Translations under genes and position numbers: made by a program
Shown: positions 15,706 to 25,023 of the stretch, one piece after another
Layout of the letters: the number at the start of each line of letters is the position of its first letter
Position numbering within the stretch: position 1 is the first letter of the stretch
Source of the DNA: Hahella sp018986435
GTDB taxonomy: Bacteria > Pseudomonadota > Gammaproteobacteria > Pseudomonadales > Oleiphilaceae
Assembly (NCBI RefSeq): GCF_050749805.1
Contig: NZ_CP192738.1
Location: forward strand, 6,891,143-6,955,142
Reading direction: 5' to 3'
DNA: 64,000 nt
The notes under the pieces: generated by a model
The model's input: only the letters and a program-made list of their open reading frames with translations
Database searches by the model: none
What the model was told of the DNA's origin: nothing

Positions 15706-16731
15706 ATGCCTTTATCACTTGGTAGAAATGATCCCTGCCGCTGCGGGGGCGGCAAAAAATACAAAAACTGTTGTCTCAACACATCTAATGAGCCAGGAAT
15801 GAAAGAAAAAAGTCAGAATCCCTTCGCGGAGTTACTCGGGTTAAAAGATCTGCCGCCGTTTCAATCCCCGGAGGAATTGCAAAGGCATGTGGAACGAGCC
15901 ATGTATGCAAGGAATTCACAACCTTTAGAGGACTTCGCAGGCCTGTCCGCGGTGCAGATGTACGACCTGCTGTACCACCCCTATGATTCGCCTGAAATCG
16001 TCCGCTTTCTGGAAATCCCTGACGCAGACGTCGACGCGCCGATCATCACGCTATTCCTGTTGCTGGCCGAGCAGATCGGGGAACAAGGAATAAAGCCTAC
16101 CGCTAAAGGCAATTTACCTCGCAAACTATGCCAAGAAACAGCGCTGGCTTATTGGGGCGAGGAGCTTTATCTGGAGGACAGGAAGTACGGGGCCATCAAC
16201 CAGGAAGAGCAATTTTTTGAGCTGCATCTTACGAAATTGATCGCCGAGCTGGCGGGACTTATTCGCAGATACAAAGGCAAGTTGATACTAAGCCGGAAGT
16301 GCCGGGATTGGTTGAGCAAGAACAACAAAGGGAGGATTTATCACGAGCTGCTTAAAGCCTATACCGAGAAGTTTAACTGGGCTTACGTAGACGGCTATCC
16401 AGAGCTTTATATCATCCAGCAGTCATTTGTTTTTACCCTGTACTTACTCAAGAAGTACTCCAATGAAAAAAGGGGAAGTTCATTCTATGAAGATCACTTC
16501 ATAAAAGCCTACCCCGACGTCCTGAAAGAATTACCAAATAACCCGATGCTAGGACCGAACCATAGAAACCACACTTTGAGAAACGCATACAATAATCGGG
16601 CGTTGTTCCGCTTCGCGCACTTTTTTGGTCTGGTGACAGTTGAGCGCGTCAGTACAGGTCATATGACCAGTGAGCGACTAGTCCAAGGGCTTCCATTGTT
16701 GGACAGGGCCATACAATTCCAGCCAGGTTAG
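15706..16731 (+). CDS. SEC-C motif protein of unknown function
   Basis: About 341 residues. Right after the start is a SEC-C zinc motif (GRNDPCRCGGGKKYKNCC), the small zinc-binding module of SecA tails that also occurs in many uncharacterised proteins. The remaining 300 residues are mostly helical, and I do not recognise them. The ATG at 15706 puts SEC-C at the N-terminus; a TTG at 15652 in frame would add 18 residues. Neither has a clear ribosome binding site. The stop overlaps the end of the convergent ABC transporter gene by 4 bases. Base composition is more AT-rich than its neighbours, which may point to acquisition. Confidence 0.75.
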   Translation: MPLSLGRNDPCRCGGGKKYKNCCLNTSNEPGMKEKSQNPFAELLGLKDLPPFQSPEELQRHVERAMYARNSQPLEDFAGLSAVQMYDLLYHPYDSPEIVRFLEIPDADVDAPIITLFLLLAEQIGEQGIKPTAKGNLPRKLCQETALAYWGEELYLEDRKYGAINQEEQFFELHLTKLIAELAGLIRRYKGKLILSRKCRDWLSKNNKGRIYHELLKAYTEKFNWAYVDGYPELYIIQQSFVFTLYLLKKYSNEKRGSSFYEDHFIKAYPDVLKELPNNPMLGPNHRNHTLRNAYNNRALFRFAHFFGLVTVERVSTGHMTSERLVQGLPLLDRAIQFQPG

Positions 16732-18575
16732 GTAACTAGCTCCCCCTCTTCAATCCCCAAAAACCCGCCGGTCTGATGCGCCCATAACTGGGCGTAGATA
16801 CCGCCGCTATTGATCAAGTCCTGGTGTGAGCCCTGTTCGATGACCTCACCGTCATCGAGCACAATCAGGCGATCCATAGCGGCTATTGTGGAAAGACGAT
16901 GCGCAATGGCGATAACGGTTTTACCTTCCATCAGTTCATACAGACTGCGCTGAATCGCTGCTTCCGCCTCGGAATCCAGGGCGGAAGTGGCTTCATCCAG
17001 AATCAGAATCGGCGCATCTTTCAACAGGACGCGGGCGATGGCGATACGTTGACGCTGTCCGCCTGAGAGTTTCACTCCGCGCTCGCCGACTTGAGCATCG
17101 TAGCCTCTCCTTCCCTGAGGGTCCGACAAGGAAAGAATAAAGTCGTGGGCCTCGGCTTTTCTGGCGGCGGCGATCATCTCTTCTTCCGTGGCGTCAGGGC
17201 GACCATAAAGAATGTTATCCCGTACAGACCTGTGCAGTAGCGAGGTATCCTGGGTCACCATACCGATATGCTCACGCAGACTCTCCTGGCTGACTTCGCT
17301 GATATCCTGGCCATCAATGAAAATACGTCCCTGCTCCAGGTCGTAAAAACGCAGCAGCAGATTCACCAGAGTGGATTTACCCGCGCCGGAGCGCCCCACC
17401 AGGCCGACTTTCTCGCCTGGCTTGATATCCAAGGACAATTTGTCGATGACGCCCTCGCCTTTGCCATAGTGAAAGCCGATTTTGTCGAACCTGATATGCC
17501 CCTTGGTCGCCTGTAGCGTCGCTGCATCGGGTCGATCCGTCACTTCCTGCGGCTTGGATAAGGTTGTGATGCCGTCCGCCACCGTCCCGATATTTTCAAA
17601 TAGCGCGCTGACCTCCCACATGATCCATTGCGCCATGCCATTCAGGCGCAGCGTCAGACTCACCGCAATCGCAATGGCTCCAACCGTGAGAGCCCCCTGC
17701 GTCCACAGCCAGATCGCCAGCGCGGTAATCACGAATGTCTGTAGATAGTTCAGGGTGTGCACACTAACGTTGACGCCTGTTACCAGGCGCATCTGCCTGC
17801 GCACAGTAGTAAGAAACCCCTGCATGCTTTCCTGTGCGTAATCCGCCTCCCGCTGGGTGTGGGAAAACAGTTTTACGGTAGTGATGTTGGTGTAACTATC
17901 AACGATACGGCCCGTCATCGCAGCGCGCGCGTCCGCGTTTTTCATGGAGTTACGCTTGAGCTTGGGGACAAAGTAAAGCTGCAGGCAGACATAAGCGCCC
18001 AGCCAAACCATCATGGGAATCAACAAGCGCTTATCCGCATTGCCGATCATCACCAGCATGGTGCTGAAATACACCAGTACATACACCATGATGTCCAGCA
18101 GCTTCATCACGGTTTCCCGCACCGCCAGGGAGGTTTGCAGCACCTTGGTGGCGATGCGGCCGGCGAAATCATTCTGATAGAAAGACACGCTCTGCTTTAG
18201 CAAATAGCGGTGCGCCTTCCAGCGAATCTGCATGGGATAATTCGCCAGCAATGTCTGATGAATCAACAACGCCCGGAATAAGACCCCAATAGGCAGGCCC
18301 ACCAGAACCACCAATGTCATGATCAGCAAGCGGCCGCCCTCCTCCTGAAACAACGTCTCAGGATTCTTGTCCACCAGCCAATCCACCAACTGCCCCATGA
18401 ACCCAAACAGGGACACCTCCAAAAACGCCAGAAACGCGGAGGTCAGAGACATCAGGAATAACGGAATCTCCATTCCCCGCGTGTAATAACGGCAAAACGC
18501 GAACAACCCAGTAGGCGGCTGCTCCGGTTCCTCAGGGGGAAAGGGCTTAATAAACTTTTCAAACAAACTCAGCAT
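16728..18575 (-). CDS. ABC exporter, fused permease and ATP-binding protein (MsbA-like)
   Basis: A half-transporter of about 615 residues with six predicted membrane helices in the first 330, then a nucleotide-binding domain. Walker A is GRSGAGKST, the signature is LSGGQRQR, Walker B is LILDEATSALD, and the switch His follows in AIAHRLSTI. It should dimerise and export a lipid, peptide or drug; the substrate is not deducible. I prefer the ATG at 18575 because the following MLSLFEKFIKPFPPEEP resembles family N-termini; the frame opens earlier at 18602. It stands alone, convergent with the SEC-C gene. Confidence 0.9.
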   Translation of the reverse strand: MLSLFEKFIKPFPPEEPEQPPTGLFAFCRYYTRGMEIPLFLMSLTSAFLAFLEVSLFGFMGQLVDWLVDKNPETLFQEEGGRLLIMTLVVLVGLPIGVLFRALLIHQTLLANYPMQIRWKAHRYLLKQSVSFYQNDFAGRIATKVLQTSLAVRETVMKLLDIMVYVLVYFSTMLVMIGNADKRLLIPMMVWLGAYVCLQLYFVPKLKRNSMKNADARAAMTGRIVDSYTNITTVKLFSHTQREADYAQESMQGFLTTVRRQMRLVTGVNVSVHTLNYLQTFVITALAIWLWTQGALTVGAIAIAVSLTLRLNGMAQWIMWEVSALFENIGTVADGITTLSKPQEVTDRPDAATLQATKGHIRFDKIGFHYGKGEGVIDKLSLDIKPGEKVGLVGRSGAGKSTLVNLLLRFYDLEQGRIFIDGQDISEVSQESLREHIGMVTQDTSLLHRSVRDNILYGRPDATEEEMIAAARKAEAHDFILSLSDPQGRRGYDAQVGERGVKLSGGQRQRIAIARVLLKDAPILILDEATSALDSEAEAAIQRSLYELMEGKTVIAIAHRLSTIAAMDRLIVLDDGEVIEQGSHQDLINSGGIYAQLWAHQTGGFLGIEEGELVT

Positions 18576-18846
18576 AGAAACAATCCACATCCATCGGATC
18601 AAACAACAGGGTTATCAGTGTGCAAAGCAGCGAAGAACAAAGAGCGACCGGCGCAAGCATGGCGCCCGGAAAGTGCGGCGAAAAGCCAGAGACAAATCAG
18701 ATTAACCAAGGATGGAGGGAAATGTAAGGCGGGTTATTGCTTACCGCTATAAACAAAAAGTACGCCTTTGGTCAGGACTGACGCTATCTTATGGTATTAA
18801 CCATGTCATAGCCTCGCTGTCCTCGTTATTCCGCGACAAAAAAGTA

Positions 18847-19425
18847 ATGATGAAACAACTCTCCTCTACCGATTTCTACAACCTCAATAGCGAGCAATTG
18901 TTTCATCAATATCAAAGTCTGTCCTTCGAACAAGTGCATGCAGCCTGGCTGAATTACCTGCCAGCAACTCCCGGGCGCGCCTTGGACGCCGGCGCGGGTT
19001 CCGGCCGCGATGCAGGATGGTTGGCGAATAATGGATGGAGCGTCACCGCCATTGAACCTTCGGACAAATTTCGCGCTAAGGCCATCGCGCAACACGGTGA
19101 GAGTCAGATTCAATGGTTGTCGGATACGCTTCCAAGTTTGGAGACGCTTTGCGACAGTGAAAGCTATCACCTCATCCTGGTTAGCGCGGTGTGGATGCAC
19201 CTTACACCTGCGCAACAGACTCAAAGCTTGCAAAGGCTAAGGCGACTGCAAGCTCCGGGCGGTGTAATCGTCATTACATGGAGAAATATCGCCGATGAGC
19301 AAGAGCGACACTTTCACCCAGTCGAAATGAAAAACTTTGAACATGCGCGGGTTTATTCAACGAAAGATATCGGGTTACGCGCAAACGTTGAGTGGACAAC
19401 GGCTGTAATCAGGGAGAAGCCATGA
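18847..19425 (+). CDS. Class I SAM-dependent methyltransferase
   Basis: A 193-residue methyltransferase. Motif I is LDAGAGSGRDAGWLA, followed by an acidic residue after the second strand (AIEPSD) and a post-I strand LILVSAVWMHL. There is no DPPY or NPPY motif, so it is not an obvious DNA adenine or cytosine-N4 methylase; it resembles UbiE/TehB-like small-molecule enzymes. The frame is open from 18712, but ATG at 18847 (or 18850) starts the recognisable protein. Its TGA overlaps the ATG of the next gene (ATGA), so it is coupled to the DUF3883-type nuclease gene. Confidence 0.82.
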   Translation: MMKQLSSTDFYNLNSEQLFHQYQSLSFEQVHAAWLNYLPATPGRALDAGAGSGRDAGWLANNGWSVTAIEPSDKFRAKAIAQHGESQIQWLSDTLPSLETLCDSESYHLILVSAVWMHLTPAQQTQSLQRLRRLQAPGGVIVITWRNIADEQERHFHPVEMKNFEHARVYSTKDIGLRANVEWTTAVIREKP

Positions 19426-20729
19426 GCCTGGCCTACTACGAAGCAAAGTTCGGCGAGCTGAATCCTAATCGTAGAAAAGGCGCGACCAGCCCACATAAAA
19501 TCGCCATGTTGCTGGCGGTAATGGAGTTGATCGAGAAAGACGAGCTACAAGAAAACCGCATCTATTTTGACGCTACGCTGACTGAAGCGTTTACCCGTCA
19601 GTTTGACAAACTAAAGACCAGCGCAGACCGCAATAACCCTCATTGGCCTTACCTTCACCTGCGTAGCAGTGGAATTTGGCATCATCATCCAAAGCCCGGG
19701 CAAAGAGAAAACTGCGCCAAGATGGCCCTGTCCGGACCAGGAGCGATCCATAAACATATCGCCTTTGTCACTTTGGATGATGAACTGTTCGAATTAATGC
19801 AAAGTAGTTTCGTCCGGGAGCTTCTAAAAGCAGCTCTTGAGAAGAATTTCACGATTGATGCGAGCAGCAGGAAAAGCATTCTAAGTGAGGGCGATGGTTG
19901 GGACTGGCTGGAACGAGAGGCGGTCGTTCAGGATTACTTCGCGATGCTCAACAAGGAGCTGAGGTCTGAACCCTATACCAAAGCAGCCCACCGTAGGTTA
20001 CTGCAAAGCAGACTCGATAACCGCTCAGAGGGCGCCATTGAATTCAAACATCAAAATATCAGCGCAGTTCTAGTGGAACTGAACTTGCCTTATATCCTGG
20101 GCTACAAGCCGGCCTTTAACTATCAAAAGTCGCTGAAAACCACCATTCTGGCCCACCTCGCGGGTAACCAGACGGAAATCGATATTCTCAACCAGTCCGC
20201 AGAAGTCGAGCCCCAATCCAATACCGGCATTGTCGACTGGAGCTCCGTTCTGGATCACGATATTCCAGAGAGAGTACACGCCGCCGCAGAGCAAAAACGT
20301 CCCTACCTCGCATGCAAACCCAATTACGCCGCCAAAGAGGCGAACAATCGCAGGCTGGGAGAAAAAGGGGAGGAGTTTGTACTTCAGTTTGAACAATATC
20401 GTCTTACGAATCTGGGACGGCCGGATCTCGCTAAAAAAGTAGAATGGACCAGCAGAGAACAAGGCGACGGCTTAGGCTTTGATATTCTCAGCTTCGACCC
20501 TGTGGAGAGCAAAGAATTATATGTCGAAGTGAAGACGACTAACTCAGGCAAGTATCAACCGTTTTATATCAGCGACCGCGAACTTACGTTTTCCCAGGAG
20601 ATGGCGGCGTCTTATAAGCTCTATCGCGTTTATGAGTGGCGCATGAAGCCCCGGCTCTTCATTTTGTCCGGGGCGGTGGATGATTACGTCAGTTTGCGGG
20701 CCCGAAGTTACGAGGCCAGGTTTAGTTAG
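19422..20729 (+). CDS. DUF3883-type putative restriction endonuclease
   Basis: About 435 residues. The N-terminal 150 resemble the head domain found in front of HNH and DUF3883 nucleases (HKIAMLLAVMELI, then WPYLHLRSSGIWH). The C-terminal 120 are a PD-(D/E)xK-like nuclease: GEKGEEFVLQFE, GFDILSF giving the Asp, YVEVKTT giving the Glu-x-Lys, and a following helix and strand. Proteins with this layout are often modification-dependent restriction enzymes in defence loci. The ATG at 19422 has GGGAGAAG upstream and overlaps the methyltransferase stop codon. A terminator shared with the convergent RNA ligase gene follows. Confidence 0.8.
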   Translation: MSLAYYEAKFGELNPNRRKGATSPHKIAMLLAVMELIEKDELQENRIYFDATLTEAFTRQFDKLKTSADRNNPHWPYLHLRSSGIWHHHPKPGQRENCAKMALSGPGAIHKHIAFVTLDDELFELMQSSFVRELLKAALEKNFTIDASSRKSILSEGDGWDWLEREAVVQDYFAMLNKELRSEPYTKAAHRRLLQSRLDNRSEGAIEFKHQNISAVLVELNLPYILGYKPAFNYQKSLKTTILAHLAGNQTEIDILNQSAEVEPQSNTGIVDWSSVLDHDIPERVHAAAEQKRPYLACKPNYAAKEANNRRLGEKGEEFVLQFEQYRLTNLGRPDLAKKVEWTSREQGDGLGFDILSFDPVESKELYVEVKTTNSGKYQPFYISDRELTFSQEMAASYKLYRVYEWRMKPRLFILSGAVDDYVSLRARSYEARFS

Positions 20730-20769
20730 CCCCACAAGCCGCTTCCAGGATATCTCACAGATAAGTAGA

Positions 20770-20799
20770 AAAAGGGGTATGACTCGGTCTCCCCCTTTT
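20770..20799. terminator. Bidirectional terminator between convergent genes
   Basis: AAAAGGGG (20770-20777) pairs with CCCCTTTT (20792-20799) around a 14-base loop. It lies between the nuclease gene and the DRB0094-type ligase gene and can serve both directions. Confidence 0.7.
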
Positions 20800-20804
20800 G
20801 CCCA

Positions 20805-21965
20805 TCAACTAAACTCCGTCCCGCCCTTCCGGCACAAATACGCAGCGCTCACGGACTTCAAACAAACACGACCGAGTTCCGGGTCGCGTCTTTCTTTGGT
20901 CGGGGTCATGACGATGCCTTCGCGGATGTGATCGGCGTCGAGTTCGGTGGCGCCATCGGTGAATGCTTGCATGACTTCCTGTGAGAACGGGCCGCGATAG
21001 AGAACAGGGGCGGTTTGTACGCCAAGTTGCTCCGCCATCGCCTGCAGTTCGTCGAAGTCGTGGTAGCGTTGGGCGCCGCGGTAGCCGCTGGCGAGGGCGA
21101 ATAGGCGGAAGCCGAGTTCTTTGCCATACGCCAGATCCTGAACGCCCGGACCGAATGTTTCACCCAGGATGAACAAGGGCTCATCCTCCACCCGCAATTC
21201 ACCGCTCGCCAGCAAGGCGTCGATCACCGCCACCATGCCGGTAGTGGCGCGTACGTAGACATTGGCGCTGTTGCCATCGGTATTGGCGAGCACCAGGCCT
21301 TTGGCGCCCAGACCTTTGGAAAAGATCAACACGTTGCGCTTAACGCCAAACGCCTCTGGGCGAGCGTCTTTTTCCGGCAGAATGGCGACGCCAGTGAATG
21401 TGCCGTGCAGTTTTTCGGTGAAAACCACTTCTTCGCCGTCCTGCAGAATATCCGGATAGGACTTCCAGTTTTCCACATCAAAATGGACCGTTAAGCGCTG
21501 TCCCGCGTTGAAAATATCACCCGCCATGGAAGTAGGAATTGGCGGCTCATATTTTTGCACGCCCAGTAGTTCAGCAACGCATTGGCCTTCTTCCACCGGG
21601 CTTGATTGCATCTGGTCCGAGTCCGCAACGCCATGCTCAATCACGGCGGTGTCGCCGTCCATACGTACGGGATAGCAAACGCCCTGGCTCAGTTCGCCGC
21701 GCAGTTTGATGGCGGTAATACGATTGCCGTCTTTGCCGTTCAGGCGACCAACGCCTTTCTCAGCGTTCCAGAAATTCAATTTTTTCAATAGCCACTGCGG
21801 CAGCAGCGAGGCCTCTGGGATATAGGCGATCAGGTCCCCGGCTTGGAACTCGCCTTTCTTGACGATGGAGCGATAGCCGTCGATCACGGCGAACTCAATG
21901 GCGTCCGCATTCGGGTGCGGCTCAATTTGGCGTATACGTTTTATAGGTACAGAAAATTTAGACAT
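20805..21965 (-). CDS. RNA ligase, DRB0094 family (Rnl5-like)
   Basis: A 386-residue ATP-dependent RNA ligase of the family defined by Deinococcus DRB0094. The N-terminal OB-like part begins with the family opening SKFSVPIKRIRQIEPHPNAD. The nucleotidyltransferase core has motif I FTEKLHGT with the adenylated Lys, and a late EGIVM motif near the C-terminus. The Deinococcus enzyme seals 3'-OH/5'-PO4 RNA nicks, particularly in duplexes with a DNA strand. I place the start at 21965 from this N-terminus; an ATG at 21989 is also in frame. It is a different ligase family from the one at 13584, so the region has two RNA-sealing enzymes. Confidence 0.9.
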   Translation of the reverse strand: MSKFSVPIKRIRQIEPHPNADAIEFAVIDGYRSIVKKGEFQAGDLIAYIPEASLLPQWLLKKLNFWNAEKGVGRLNGKDGNRITAIKLRGELSQGVCYPVRMDGDTAVIEHGVADSDQMQSSPVEEGQCVAELLGVQKYEPPIPTSMAGDIFNAGQRLTVHFDVENWKSYPDILQDGEEVVFTEKLHGTFTGVAILPEKDARPEAFGVKRNVLIFSKGLGAKGLVLANTDGNSANVYVRATTGMVAVIDALLASGELRVEDEPLFILGETFGPGVQDLAYGKELGFRLFALASGYRGAQRYHDFDELQAMAEQLGVQTAPVLYRGPFSQEVMQAFTDGATELDADHIREGIVMTPTKERRDPELGRVCLKSVSAAYLCRKGGTEFS

Positions 21966-22233
21966 AAAAATTAAGCGTGCCTGCTTCATTCCCGGCGAAC
22001 AGCACTAACGGCGGGATACTAAAAATCGAAAAGAGGGTGTGCTTTTGCATGGCAATCTGTGATTGCGCCCCGCATTGTATGCGTTGCGCAAAAAATCTTC
22101 TAACTATTACTGTGACAGGCTTCCGTAATCAAAAAGCAAAGGCGCATCTTTGCGAGTTGGACGCCCCACTTTCACGCACGGCGCCAACAAGAGTAGACTT
22201 GTTCCTTTTCGGGATCAGGCAGAGGCTTTTTCA

Positions 22234-23550
22234 ATGAGTGATTCGGCATATCAAAACCATTTATCTATCCTGCGTAAGCGCTTTGATCAGGCTCTGCTTG
22301 AGACGGATTTCGACAGCGTCATCCTGGCGTCAGGCCGCTTGACCTATTATTTTGGCGACGACCACTCTCACCCCTTTCATCCCTACGCCATGGCGCAACA
22401 GTGGGCGCCTTTCGATCTGATGCCGGATGTGTTTATCCACCTTCAGCGTGGCGAAACGCCGCGCCTGTTATGGCCGGCGAAACAGGATTTCTGGCACGTG
22501 GTGCACGCTGTTCCAGAGGGCGGCTGGAGCGATCAATGGCGCATAGAGCCTGTCAGTTCCCTGCAGGAATGGCTACCGCAGATCAGCGGGAAAACCGCCT
22601 GGATCGGCCCGGAATATAACGAGGCGCCGGGGCTTAACCCGAATCTGAGCGTCAACCCGGAAGCGCTGCTGCATAGACTGAATTATCAACGCGCCTATAA
22701 AACCGAGTTCGAAATTGATTGTTTGTGGCGCGCCAATCAGGCTGGCGCAGCGGGACACAAAGCGGCGCAGGCCGCCTTCCTGGCGGGTAAAAGCGAATGC
22801 GACGTTTATCGGGACTTTCTCGCCGCCAGCGGCCAGCTATCCAACCAAGAGCCCTATCCCGGCATTGTGGCGCTGAATGAAAATGCGGCGGTGCTGCATT
22901 ATGAAAAGAAAAATCCTCTGCAACCGGAAGCCGTGCGCACGCTGCTGATTGACGCCGGCGCCGCTTTTGGAGGATACGCCAGCGACATCACCCGTACGTA
23001 CACGGCGGGCCAGGGCCTGTTTGCAGAGCTGATCGAACGCGTAAACACACTGCAATTGTCCATCGCCGCTCAAGCCGTACATGGCAAAGCCTTCAGTGAA
23101 TTGCATCAGGCCACCCTGGCGGGCGTCGCCAGTATTCTTCATGACACCGGTATTTGCTCACATGGCGTGGAAGCGCAGCTGGACAAGCGCATCCCGCAGG
23201 TATTTTTCCCGCATGGTCTGGGTCACTTACTGGGTCTGCAGGTGCATGACGTAGGCGGCCATCAACAGGATAAAATCGGAACCCTGCGTAAACCGGACGA
23301 ATCAGCGCCCTTCCTGCGTCTGACCCGTACGTTGGAAAAAGACATGGTGATCACCATTGAGCCGGGGCTGTACTTCATTCCCATATTGCTCGATAACATG
23401 GTGAACAATATCGCCGGACATGGTTGTGATTTAGACCTGATCGCCACCTTAAAACCTTACGGCGGCATTCGCATCGAAGACAACGTGGTGGTGCAGGAAG
23501 GACGCAGCCGCAACCTGACCCGCGAGGCGTTCGCCGAACTTCAGGCTTAA
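22234..23550 (+). CDS. pepQ: Xaa-Pro dipeptidase (prolidase)
   Basis: A cytoplasmic metallopeptidase of 438 residues, the normal length for PepQ, that splits X-Pro dipeptides. The C-terminal pita-bread domain carries all five metal ligands: Asp in LIDAGAA, Asp in SDITRTY, His in HGLGHLLGL, Glu in TIEPGLY and Glu in IRIEDNV. The open frame begins at 22150, but the ATG at 22234 gives the family N-terminus. It is a single gene flanked by the divergent ligase gene and a convergent membrane protein gene. Confidence 0.93.
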   Translation: MSDSAYQNHLSILRKRFDQALLETDFDSVILASGRLTYYFGDDHSHPFHPYAMAQQWAPFDLMPDVFIHLQRGETPRLLWPAKQDFWHVVHAVPEGGWSDQWRIEPVSSLQEWLPQISGKTAWIGPEYNEAPGLNPNLSVNPEALLHRLNYQRAYKTEFEIDCLWRANQAGAAGHKAAQAAFLAGKSECDVYRDFLAASGQLSNQEPYPGIVALNENAAVLHYEKKNPLQPEAVRTLLIDAGAAFGGYASDITRTYTAGQGLFAELIERVNTLQLSIAAQAVHGKAFSELHQATLAGVASILHDTGICSHGVEAQLDKRIPQVFFPHGLGHLLGLQVHDVGGHQQDKIGTLRKPDESAPFLRLTRTLEKDMVITIEPGLYFIPILLDNMVNNIAGHGCDLDLIATLKPYGGIRIEDNVVVQEGRSRNLTREAFAELQA

Positions 23551-23577
23551 CAGTCCTCTCGCTGGCGAACACGCCCT

Positions 23578-24342
23578 CTATCGGCGCGCGTCGGTTTTCT
23601 CCCGCTTCGGCAAGGGGAACAACATACCGACGCGCCGCCTGTAATCCAGATAGGTCCGCCCAAACTCGCGGACCAGATCCCGCTCTTCAAAATACAGCCC
23701 GATCAGGATATAGAGCGTCATGCCGCCGGCGAAAACACAGTGCCCCACCGTGGCGACCGAAGTAGACCACATACCCACCAGAATGCCGCTTTGAATGGGG
23801 TGACGCACGACGCGATAGAACTGGGTGACGCGAAATTCAGACGCCGGCGCTGATTGTCCCCGGAATTTACGCCAAGGCTGGCGCAGACCAAACAGTTCAA
23901 AGTGATCGAGCATGAAGGTAGCGAGAAACATCACCCCCCATCCAGCGAAGGCCAAAGTCAGAAAAAAGACTCTGGCCGACTCTCCATCTACCGACCAGAC
24001 CACCGTGGGCAGCGGCGCCCAGAAATAAAAAATCACCGCAAAAACCAATGTCGTGGCCAGACAGTAGGTCGCACGCTCAATCGTGGGAGAAATACGCCGC
24101 GTCAGCCAGCGTTTGAAGGACTGGCGCGCCATCAGACTATGTTGAACCCCAAACAATGCAATCAAGCCCAAGTCGAGGCAAAGCGCCGTCGTCATATCTA
24201 ATGCAGGCCCATCGTTGATGGCCTTCGGAACCGGCAGCCCATTAATGAAGGCGATGAAATAAAACATCGCCCCCACGGCGGCCAGATAGCAAACGGAGGC
24301 GTACGCCAGCTCAGCAAAGACGGTGATGCGGGAATGTTTCAT
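23578..24342 (-). CDS. Membrane methyltransferase of the NnrU/MddA type
   Basis: An integral membrane protein of about 254 residues with five or six hydrophobic helices. It resembles methanethiol S-methyltransferase (MddA) and the wider NnrU/isoprenylcysteine methyltransferase group: FGVQHSLMARQSFKRW in the third helix region, the C-terminal VRHPIQSGILVG (SAM-binding RHP motif) and EERDLVREFG. MddA makes dimethyl sulfide from methanethiol, a plausible role in a marine bacterium, but the substrate is inferred only by likeness. The start at 24342 has GGGAG upstream; the frame is open to 24405. Confidence 0.78.
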   Translation of the reverse strand: MKHSRITVFAELAYASVCYLAAVGAMFYFIAFINGLPVPKAINDGPALDMTTALCLDLGLIALFGVQHSLMARQSFKRWLTRRISPTIERATYCLATTLVFAVIFYFWAPLPTVVWSVDGESARVFFLTLAFAGWGVMFLATFMLDHFELFGLRQPWRKFRGQSAPASEFRVTQFYRVVRHPIQSGILVGMWSTSVATVGHCVFAGGMTLYILIGLYFEERDLVREFGRTYLDYRRRVGMLFPLPKREKTDARR

Positions 24343-24462
24343 ATCAGGCCAACTCCCTGGCGCTCCAAAATTGTGTTTGTTATTAGACAACAACGCGTTG
24401 AACATTGTGACAATGGAGCGGCGACTGAACCAGGGCGAGAATTACTGGCGGCGGACGCCGCC

Positions 24463-24990
24463 TTACTGCGTCAGCACTGCCGCATAATATCCCCGCTCCG
24501 CGGCCTCCTCTAAAAACCACGTCAACGCCTTGTTAGCCGTCCAGCCGCCGGGGCAATCGACGCGGTCGGCGATCATGAACAGACACAATAATTGTACGTC
24601 CACTTTCGACGCCATCTTCCGCCAGGCTTTGTCGCTGGGCGGTTGTCCTTTGGTTTTGGAGATATACCAAGGCAAATTAATGTCGTGGTACTTCACCAGA
24701 TTAACAAAGCTTTCCTCAAACTCGCCGTATAACGATAAATTTTTAAGCGACTCCTCCGGATTGGCGGAGCCGTTGATCTTGCCGATGTCATGTACTTTAG
24801 CCAGCGCCTCCAGAGTTCGCTTCTCTTGCTCCGGACACCCATTCAGATCCGCCAGTTGCAGCGCCCGGGACGCCACCATTTCACAGTGGGTCAATGCATT
24901 CTCCGCCGTATGCCTTTCCGGGTTAAGCGTTACCTTTGCCAGCTGTGCGTAGTCCCGCTGAAACGCGGGAGTATTCAATGCGGTAAACAT
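24463..24990 (-). CDS. HD-domain phosphohydrolase
   Basis: A 175-residue protein with the HD fold: HTAENALTHCEMV near residue 27 gives the first His, VHDIGK near residue 66 the HD pair, and KYHDINLPW a further ligand near residue 100. HD proteins are metal-dependent phosphatases or phosphodiesterases of nucleotides or RNA ends. AGGAG stands before the ATG. It is 33 bases downstream of a HAD-like gene on the same strand, so the two are probably an operon. Its real substrate is unknown; kinship to RNA repair HD proteins is possible given the neighbours. Confidence 0.85.
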   Translation of the reverse strand: MFTALNTPAFQRDYAQLAKVTLNPERHTAENALTHCEMVASRALQLADLNGCPEQEKRTLEALAKVHDIGKINGSANPEESLKNLSLYGEFEESFVNLVKYHDINLPWYISKTKGQPPSDKAWRKMASKVDVQLLCLFMIADRVDCPGGWTANKALTWFLEEAAERGYYAAVLTQ

Positions 24991-25023
24991 GTGATGACTC
25001 CTCTTATTCTTGCTCGTGCTCTT

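Noticed and set aside
18847..20729. Classical restriction-modification system
   Set aside because: The methyltransferase has no DPPY/NPPY or cytosine-C5 motifs, so it is not an evident DNA methylase.
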